NCBI GenBank assembly: GCA_963978545.1
Contig: OZ021732.1
Location: 23,257,688-23,321,687 of the forward strand
Origin: Linyphia triangularis
Lineage: Eukaryota > Arthropoda > Arachnida > Araneae > Linyphiidae
DNA: 64,000 nucleotides
Reading direction: 5' to 3'
Positions within the stretch are counted from its first letter, which is position 1. Each line of letters begins with the position of its first letter. The position numbers were made by a program, and so were the translations under genes. Below the pieces are notes generated by a model. That model worked only from the letters and a program-made list of their open reading frames with translations, made no database searches and had not been told where the DNA came from. Positions 56,873 to 64,000 of this stretch are shown here, one piece after another.

Positions 56873-58051
56873 CTAATTTGTCCCAAGTAACTCGGCCAAA
56901 GATGGGATATTGCTGTCTGGTAAATCATACTCTATTCCTGAAGATCTATAATTTGCTAATGCAGTGTACTTTTTAGCTAAAAATTTTATATGTTCTTTGG
57001 CACCTTTTGAGTTTCGAATTAGCATATCTGTCAAAAAATCAAATGTTTCTATGCACTCATTATCGTTCCTGGATTTTGCAATGGCGCATATGGAACCTGA
57101 TGTTAAACTTTCATCTATATGGACTCGATTATTTCGCGATTTCTTTTTATTTCCACCTTTTAAACATGTATTAGAATCCATGGGACAAGGTGAATCAGAA
57201 GTGGTCTTATCAAGCTGAGATTTTTTTGAATCCATCAAATTACCACAGAGTTTTTTGTTAAGGCCTAATCTCTTCTCTTTTTGGATAGATACAGATTTAT
57301 CAATAGCTAATTGTTCAGTTTTGTCGGGAAAATTCTTTTCAAATAAAGAAAACGAAAAAGAATTCAGAGGTTGATTGCCATAATTTGATTTATTCACCAG
57401 GGCTATCTTTGATTTATCTGATAGATTTTTCCATCTTGTCTCTTGGTATCGAAGTCTTTTTGCCATAGCAGCAAACCCCCTCAATGCATCATGGGGACTG
57501 TCATCTTTATCTGGTTTACTGCTGGATAACTTGGATAAATGTTTTCCAGTTAAGAGCAATCTTTCCAAATTTTTGAAAGAAGTTAAATTCCTGACATCAG
57601 AAGTAAGAGATATTTTTTTGGGGCTTGGAGACAATTTTGGGAGAAGTTTTCTTTCCTTAATGAGGTTGTTTTTAAGAACTTCCATTTCAGGAGAAGAACA
57701 CTTATTAGCTTTTTTCTTAGGCCTGTATTTATAGTCCGGGTATTCTAGAAGATGTAGTTTTCTCAGTCGTTCAGCCTCTTCGACAAAAGGTTGTCTCTGC
57801 TCCCCATCAAGCAATTTCCAACTCGAACCAAGCTGCTTGCTAATTTCAGCATTGTGCATATCGGGATGTTCATCCACTATCTTTCTTCGTTCAATTTGAC
57901 TCCACACCATGAATGCATTCATTGGACGTTTGACATGGTCTACTTTCTTTCTTGAATTAACGGCATCTGAGTAAGGAGTAGAGGAATTGCTAGGCACAAG
58001 AGCAGAACCAAATACAGAGGAGGAGGAAGATTCATTGTCACTAATCTCCAT
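56873..58051 (-). CDS. SoxC-type HMG-box transcription factor, single exon
   Basis: A 392-residue intact frame. Residues about 39-117 are a Sox HMG box that binds and bends DNA at the minor groove. It begins [20 protein letters not shown]; the SQIERRKI and MHNAEISK words and [11 protein letters not shown] at its end match group C (Sox4/11/12, Drosophila Sox14) and not SoxB (SRGQRRK). One oddity is GSSWKLL where SoxC has G-K/R-R-W, losing basic residues in helix 2. Outside the box there is a serine-rich N-terminus, a lysine-rich middle, and a C-terminus of short acidic-hydrophobic sequence ending [16 protein letters not shown], as would suit an activation domain. SoxC genes commonly lack coding introns, so a single exon does not imply a retrocopy. 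The bases just before the ATG (TTTTGTTAG) could be a splice acceptor, implying a 5' UTR intron. The group is firm; the paralogue is not known. Confidence 0.9.
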   Translation of the reverse strand: MEISDNESSSSSVFGSALVPSNSSTPYSDAVNSRKKVDHVKRPMNAFMVWSQIERRKIVDEHPDMHNAEISKQLGSSWKLLDGEQRQPFVEEAERLRKLHLLEYPDYKYRPKKKANKCSSPEMEVLKNNLIKERKLLPKLSPSPKKISLTSDVRNLTSFKNLERLLLTGKHLSKLSSSKPDKDDSPHDALRGFAAMAKRLRYQETRWKNLSDKSKIALVNKSNYGNQPLNSFSFSLFEKNFPDKTEQLAIDKSVSIQKEKRLGLNKKLCGNLMDSKKSQLDKTTSDSPCPMDSNTCLKGGNKKKSRNNRVHIDESLTSGSICAIAKSRNDNECIETFDFLTDMLIRNSKGAKEHIKFLAKKYTALANYRSSGIEYDLPDSNIPSLAELLGTN

Positions 58052-58972
58052 CTAACAAAATATAAAAGGAACAATCATTTCTATGTATATGTTTTAATTT
58101 GATAAAAAAAATATAGCAAAATGTAAAGAGCTTAAGTTTAAGCACATGGTACCGCATGCAAAAAAATATATCGAAAGACAGATCAAGCTATTTTGCGACT
58201 TTGAAGATGAAACTTATCTTCAAGGAAATAGTGAATAAAATCAAATGAAAGAATCGCCTATCGTACCAAAGCAATTTTCAGAGATAACGGTTATAACATC
58301 AACAAATGCCAGGAAAATTTTAACAATACATTAGCATAAACCAGAGTTCATCCTTCTAGAAATGAAAAAGAGCAGGGTGCTATTTTCCAAAAAAGGGCAA
58401 CTCCTGTTTACGAGGGTACTTTTATGACAAAATGCAGAAATTTATATTCTTTTTTTTTTGCCATAATTTCAATATTGTTTTACTTTTCCACCACAATAAA
58501 TAACTTGAGTTTTTGAAAAAAATGAATAATGCAAAAGGCAGTGAATTAAAAATTTGCTCAGAAACTCAAAAGATATCAAAATACTAATAAAATGCTAGTC
58601 TTACTTTTGCTGGAATGAGACTGAGAAAATTACTAAAATCAGAGAAAATGACTAAACCACCTACACAGTAAAATTTTCATCAAATATTAAAATAATGACT
58701 GTTAAGATAAGAGCTTTTCACAATTTATCCATTTGCAAAATTTTCTAAAGTTTGAATGAATCAACTTTAAACTTCATTTTTTAGGTTTTGCCATTGTTAA
58801 ATAGTGTTTCTCTAAATTTATCATTATTCACAGTGATATATCACAAGGAGTATTCAGATTATAAAAATTGGACTATGTACTTCAATTTGTCCATTTTTTA
58901 TTTTCCAAATGGGATCAAATTCTGCGTTAAAACAGCGATTTTTTTTGCAGTGCATGCTGCTATTATGTAGGC

Positions 58973-61730
58973 CAGCAATTCCCAACCTTTTTAGTTGTGC
59001 GGCCCACATATTTCGTAAAAATTCCTCCGAGGCCCACTAAACAAATGGAATATGTACATGCGTAAGTTAGTAATTAAGAACTATATTTTTAGAGAATAAA
59101 TTAACTATTGTATTTACTTTGCTGTCACAACTTGAAGAAAACTAAAGAACAAGTGGTCAGAGTCAAAAAAAAAAAAAAAAAAAATCAATGGGATTTTTGA
59201 TATTGTTTGTCCCCTACGAGAGAGTCAATGTCTGGATTAAAACTGGATAGTTTTAGAATCAAATCACTCTCAACATTCAATTTATTCCTGTATTTCTTTT
59301 TTAAAAAAAGTAAAGTTGTAAAAGCTTGTTCACATAGATAAGTTGTTGAAAAATCCATCAAATGTCTCAGTGCAATTTTGGCAATTGCTGGATATTCTTG
59401 GCGGATATTTATCCAGAATGGAACCAATAGCTCTTGTTTTAAAAAATGATTTCCGAGTCTGGTCACATGATAGTTCAATTAACGAGTTTTCTTCACTTGA
59501 AGATATTTTCAATTTTTTTAGGTAATCTTCTACAAATGGATTTCTGATCCATTGGATTTCATCTTCAATTTTAGGGAAATAGTTTCTAAAACATGAAAAG
59601 GCTTACTTACTGCCCTAGATCGTATATTTCTCTTTCATAGAAATGAGGAGTAACATGTATGAATAAAAATAAATCAAGATTAGTTTTAAAAAATCGTACT
59701 GTTTGAAAAAGTTACTATTTTAAGAAAACTAATGTTTCCATTGGGCCTATAAAAATATTATATAAATTAGGAAAAATAAATAATTTTAAATTACTTGAGG
59801 TTGGAGAAGAAGATTTGAGGTGATCTTTTATGGCTGTAGCTGTTGTTTTATCCATTTTAACTTCGTTGGTTTCCAAAAAATTATGTAGAACTAGAATAAC
59901 GTCGAAAGAATCTTGTTCCACTTTTAGAGCCCACCGTCGAAATTTAAGTATCATTGCTTCGACTTTGTCTTGTACAAAAAACTTATGAACGTCCTTTCCC
60001 TGCAGAGTTAACTTAAGAATGTTTAGGGCACCAAAAATATCCGCCAAATATGCCAACCGTTTCAACCAATTTTCATCGGTCACACAATTTAAATAAGAAA
60101 TTGCAAGTTTTCCATCATTTTCTCCCTCCATAAGGAAAACTTGTAGTTCGTCGCACAGTTCAAACTATCTTAATAATACTTTTCCTCTCGACAGCCACCA
60201 AACTTCACAGTGAAGTAGAAGTTGTCCGTGATCACTTCCCATTTCATTGTAAAAAACAACAAACAGTATGGAATTTTTAGGCCTCACTTTAATAAAGTTG
60301 ACGAATTTTATTGCATCATCCAGTTTTTTTAGACATTCACCCAAACCTTTAACTGCAAAAGCCTCTGTGTGTATATTACAATGTGTCCATCGGACTAAGG
60401 AAGCAACTGACCTAACTCTGGGGACTAAGCCAGTGTAAATTCCAAATATAGCATGTGCCCCATCAGTTGTCATACCTACACACTTTGACCAATCTACTTC
60501 ATTTTTTTTTTTATGAAACTGTCAATGGATTTGAAAATCTCTTCGCCAGTTGTTTTTGTCGGCAAAGACTGGCCAAACAACATTTTTTTAATATTGCCAT
60601 TGAAACAATTCAAAACGGCCAAAAGCTAATAAATTAGCCTGGCCAGCAACGTCAATACTTTCATCAAGTTGCAGCGTAAAATAATCACTCTATTTCAAAA
60701 CATTAATGACTGCTTCTTTCACATCTCCGACATTCCATCAATTCTTCTTTTCACCATTGTAATCGATAACGAAATTTTTATCTTTTTTGCGCATATTTCA
60801 TCAAACAAAGCATTACTTATTATTTTTGCTGTGGGTATAATAAGTTCTTCTCCCACAGTGTGAGCTGACCCCCTTCTTCGTGATTTACAAAGACCGCTCA
60901 TAAGATACTCTGGTACTTAGTTGGTTCTGTTTTGAAGATTTCTTCATGGTAGATTTAGTCATAGAAATTTTTTTTTTCTTGATTTCAAAGTAATTGAGAG
61001 ACTTTCTTACACATTCAGGATGTTAAGTTGATAGATGTCTTTCAAGTTTTGAGAGTTTCATACATTCATTAAATAGTGTTTCGAAACAAACTACACACTG
61101 AGGCTTTGGTTCTTCCTCGGCACCAGAGAACACAAATCCACATTTAAAAAAATCAGGGTTATATTTACGAAAATATGGTTTTGTTTTCTTTCCTATGTTA
61201 GAGTAACTTGGACTCGACATACTAACAATATCACTACTTGAAGAATCACATGTGGGATTTCCTTCATCACTTGACAGCTTCAACTTATGGCAAAACCCTG
61301 TCTGAAACCAAGCATCCATATTGACGTGAAGCAACAGTATTTAATTCACAGCAGACATAATGTTAAGCTTACGACACATCAGCACATAACCACTGTCACT
61401 GACAACTAGTCCAAACAATTTCCTAATTCTGGGAAGCAGGGGAAAGATGGAGGGAAGATAACGTTGACCTTGACGACTGACACCCCTGATACAACACACT
61501 ACTTGCTTTTTTTCACCAAGAGAATTCATTCGTTAAACCATTGAAGAATATAGTCAAAGAATTGGAATTTTGTTAACAATCGAGAGACTCAATTGTTAGC
61601 AAAAATCAAATTATTCGATCTCTACCCACCTGAAATTACTATAATATTTACCTTAACCTAGACTCTTGACTTGACCCAAGTCCACGGCCCAGTGCCAAAT
61701 CACTGGCGGCCGAAGGGTTGGGAACCATTG
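58973..61730 (-). mobile_element. hAT transposon (ZBED5/Buster-like), nested
   Basis: 8-bp target duplication atgtaggc at 58965-58972 and 61731-61738, and inverted ends CAGCAATTCCCAACC and CAATGGTTCCCAACC. It carries a fragmented transposase on the minus strand. The insertion interrupts copy 2 of the CAGAGTTC element, so it is younger than that copy. Confidence 0.92.
59185..61334 (-). pseudogene. Broken hAT transposase, ZBED5/SCAND3/FAM200-like
   Basis: On the minus strand, in order: 61334-61023 holds a BED zinc finger (CVVCFETLFNECMK ... LERHLS). 60473-60165 holds the catalytic-domain start (MTTDGAHAIFG, then HCNIHTEAFA and WWLSRGKVL). 60131-59715 continues the insertion and core region (RLAYLADIFGALN). 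59478-59185 is the C-terminal hAT dimerisation domain (FWINIRQEYP ... TTYLCEQAF). These pieces match the usual order for a protein of about 600 residues. They lie in different frames with stops between, and the stretch between the BED finger and the catalytic part is not open. Confidence 0.9.
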
Positions 61731-62413
61731 ATGTAGGCTACAATAGAAGTTTTATTTTTTGTTTCAAATCGGAAATAATCTTGAGATTTTGATTGCTATC
61801 CTGTGATGCTTAATTTTAAATATAAGATGGATGGTTAGATATTAATTGGTAACACGCAAACTATATTAAACAGGAGGGCATCGCGATTATGCATGTCCGA
61901 ACAGAAATGTTATTTTAAAATTCTTAGTGTAAACATTTGATGGTTATACACCTTTAACTAAGTTAATCATGCCTATCAAACTCCTTTCTTCTCCATTTTG
62001 AAGAAGGTATGGTAAAAAATTGGCAAAATATTCTTAATCAAAACACATACGAAATGGACATCCATATTAAGTAACAAGCACTTGGAAATTGTAAGACGGC
62101 TCCCTAAAAATCCACCCAACTAATGATGTGCACTGTATCAACATCTATTCAATAATTTCAGTCTCTGGTCTGTACATTGCGCATTTGAACATGAATCCCG
62201 ACAGGCGATTTAAGTAGGGGCGATTCACATATTGCGTAATGTTGCGGGGGAAAAAACTGAAGTTTTTTTTATTTCTTGCAGGATGAAATTTTTTCTGAAA
62301 AAGACAGGTGCTGTTTCCAGCGAAAAAGGGCATAAAAGCTGTTATTTTTAAAGAAAAGGGTAGGCAGTGTGTGCTGCCCCTCGAAAAATGCTTAGGATGA
62401 ACTCTGCATAAAC

Positions 62414-64000
62414 TTTGGTGAAAATTACCGTCACTTTAAAGTAAATAGCAGCCCTACACCAGAGCAAATTTCGACAATAACAGTTATTACATCAGTGTAA
62501 CCTCTTACAAAAAATTTCATAACTTTCACTTAAATTTACAAGATAGTTCCCACCACACTGACGCAAATCTCGAGACTGGTGGCTATTCCATTAGGGTGAC
62601 CTTCGGCAAAAAATGCCATTACATCAGAAGTTTTATGGAAGTATGAAGGCATGTAGATTCCGTGGTTGTCAGACTTGTAAGCAAGTATACTTCTACTTAA
62701 AAACTACTGGGACCCATGTTAAAAAAAATAAAAGTGTTAGCAATTTTATGCTAGCAACTAAAGCATCTTTTCATAATCATATCTTATTTTTTGTTAAGGG
62801 AATCATTTAAATTTCATTTTGAAATTGCCTTATTTTTTAAATAAACTTCAGGAATTACATAAATTTATTATTATTGATAAATTATATTGTAATACAAGAT
62901 TTTTTCCATCATAATAAAACAAAGTGCCTGTTTGCAGGTCTGTCCCTCTATAGAAAGTTATTTCTAAAGGGCGTAGAGCTCTGAAATTTTCAACATAAGG
63001 TGTTTTAGCCTTCTAATTGGACTTATGACAAACTAAACATAATGTTACAATTTTGATTATGTTTTATTTTATAATTTTTTTTTTACAAAGCGACTTCTAA
63101 TAAGCGTAGTGCTTTGAAATTTTAAATATAAGAAGTTCTGGCCCTTTTATTTTGCTTTTCACAATCCCAATGACAAAATATTATCAGAGGGTTGTTTTCA
63201 GATGATCTGGCATACTTTTAAAATTGAATTTTTTTAAAGCTGATTTCATAAGCTAGCTATCGATACCAATAAAAGTAAGTTGTTTAAAGATTTATTTATT
63301 TCCAGTTAAAATAGTTATTTTTCAAAATAGTATCAAGTTTACATTCTGAAAAGCATTTGTTATTTGGGTAAATGATATTTGTATTATTCATCGATTTAAA
63401 AAAGAAATGATAAATAGTACGTACTTATGTAAGTACATATGTCCAGAAATTAATGCATATCTAAAATGATTATCAATTCATTGTGTTTATAATTTATGTA
63501 GAGATTTTTTAAGGTTCGAGAACGAACTGTTTCAATTTGCAGGCAACGTTTTTCAAAATGCAGGTCCTTTCGATTATTTTACCCTTAAGAAATACTGTTA
63601 AAAAAAGAAAAAGCTTTTTTTATACTGCTTTTTTGAAAATGTCAGTAAAATTGTTAAAATGTTAAATACGTAATTATTTTGAAATCCAATACATTGATTT
63701 GTTTGAAATTTTGCCTTGAAATAAAAAATATCTAATAATCATTAGTTATTTAATAAGTTTTTCTAAAATATCAGAAAATTCTTTAAAATTGTAATACTTG
63801 ATTAATCGACAGCAAACATTTAGCATTAAATTTTTATTTTAAAATTTAAAACATTAAAAAAAATCTTCATAAAGTTTTTTGTCCTATCCTTTTCTGAAAA
63901 ATATGATATTTTAGCATGCTGACTTATATGTTTATATGTATTTCTTGGCCTATTATGTTGGATATGCATTTACCTCGAATACCATGAAATGAATTTAATT
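62414..64000. other. Gene-free right end
   Basis: No supported gene; the frame 62613-62810 has no recognisable domain. At about 62930-63160 there is a reverse-oriented relative of the repeat at 53655-54922 (two units, each with 'gctttgaaatttt' or 'gctctgaaattttcaacata' words). Confidence 0.5.

Larger units (their letters stand above)
58342..62406. mobile_element. Inverted-repeat DNA transposon, copy 2 (split by a hAT element)
   Basis: Begins CAGAGTTCATCCTTCTAG and ends CTTAGGATGAACTCTG. The perfect 7-bp duplication cataaac flanks it at 58335-58341 and 62407-62413. Without the 2758-bp hAT and its duplicated 8 bp it is about 1.3 kb and runs parallel to copy 1 (2168-3449): for example 'gcagggtgctattttccaaa' and 'gaaaaatgcttaggatgaac' near the ends. 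It has no coding region of its own. Confidence 0.85.

Noticed and set aside
56873..58051. Sox gene as a processed retrocopy
   Set aside because: The frame is intact, there is no poly-A tract or duplication, and SoxC genes are commonly single-exon anyway.

Overview
The window is animal nuclear DNA: AT-rich, with spliced genes, GT-AG introns and a very dense load of transposable elements. The gene set (PiT phosphate transporter, cathepsin A-type carboxypeptidase, SoxC) and the repeat types (Tigger-like MITEs, hAT elements, copia, Ty3/gypsy, tRNA-derived SINEs) suggest an arthropod. A chelicerate such as a spider is a guess only; nothing in the sequence proves the species.

Three host genes are supported. 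The last three coding exons of a sodium-phosphate symporter (SLC20/PiT) lie on + at 3624-6552, with a 3' UTR to about 7320. A complete 11-exon serine carboxypeptidase of the lysosomal protective protein/cathepsin A type lies on + at 22155-39414. Its spliced reading frame is 1374 nt, 457 residues plus stop, and begins with a 5-nt coding mini-exon. A single-exon SoxC-type HMG-box gene lies on - at 56873-58051. They look functionally unrelated and are simply neighbours.

The rest is mostly mobile DNA. Left part: a 1.28-kb inverted-repeat element (2168-3449), a 1.27-kb element filled with quasi-periodic DNA (7631-8898), and a Ty3/gypsy element (8917-12457) with a large internal deletion. The gypsy element sits inside the end of a Tigger-like transposon and has a heat-shock-element-like promoter. 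A second, badly decayed gypsy element lies at about 15.6-18.3 kb. Inside the carboxypeptidase gene, intron 2 holds a TTAA-flanked element, intron 8 holds two MITEs and a young copia insertion (31971-37434, antisense), and intron 9 holds a hAT remnant.

Right part: 41.6-44.3 kb carries tandem repeats and a second element with the same quasi-periodic filler. From 44.7 to 56.4 kb there is a nested stack. Its outer ends form an inverted pair flanked by GCTTC, and it contains a piggyBac-like MITE, an element with repeated CAGGGTAAC termini, two tRNA-SINE families with AACC tails (one SINE inserted in another), and a 4.66-kb hAT element with perfect 8-bp target duplications. From 58.3 to 62.4 kb a second copy of the 2-kb-region element has been split by a hAT transposon carrying a broken ZBED5-like transposase.

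I found no convincing new gene system. The most unusual observations are the heat-shock-like LTR promoter, the shared filler in elements with different termini, the SINE families and the nested stack.
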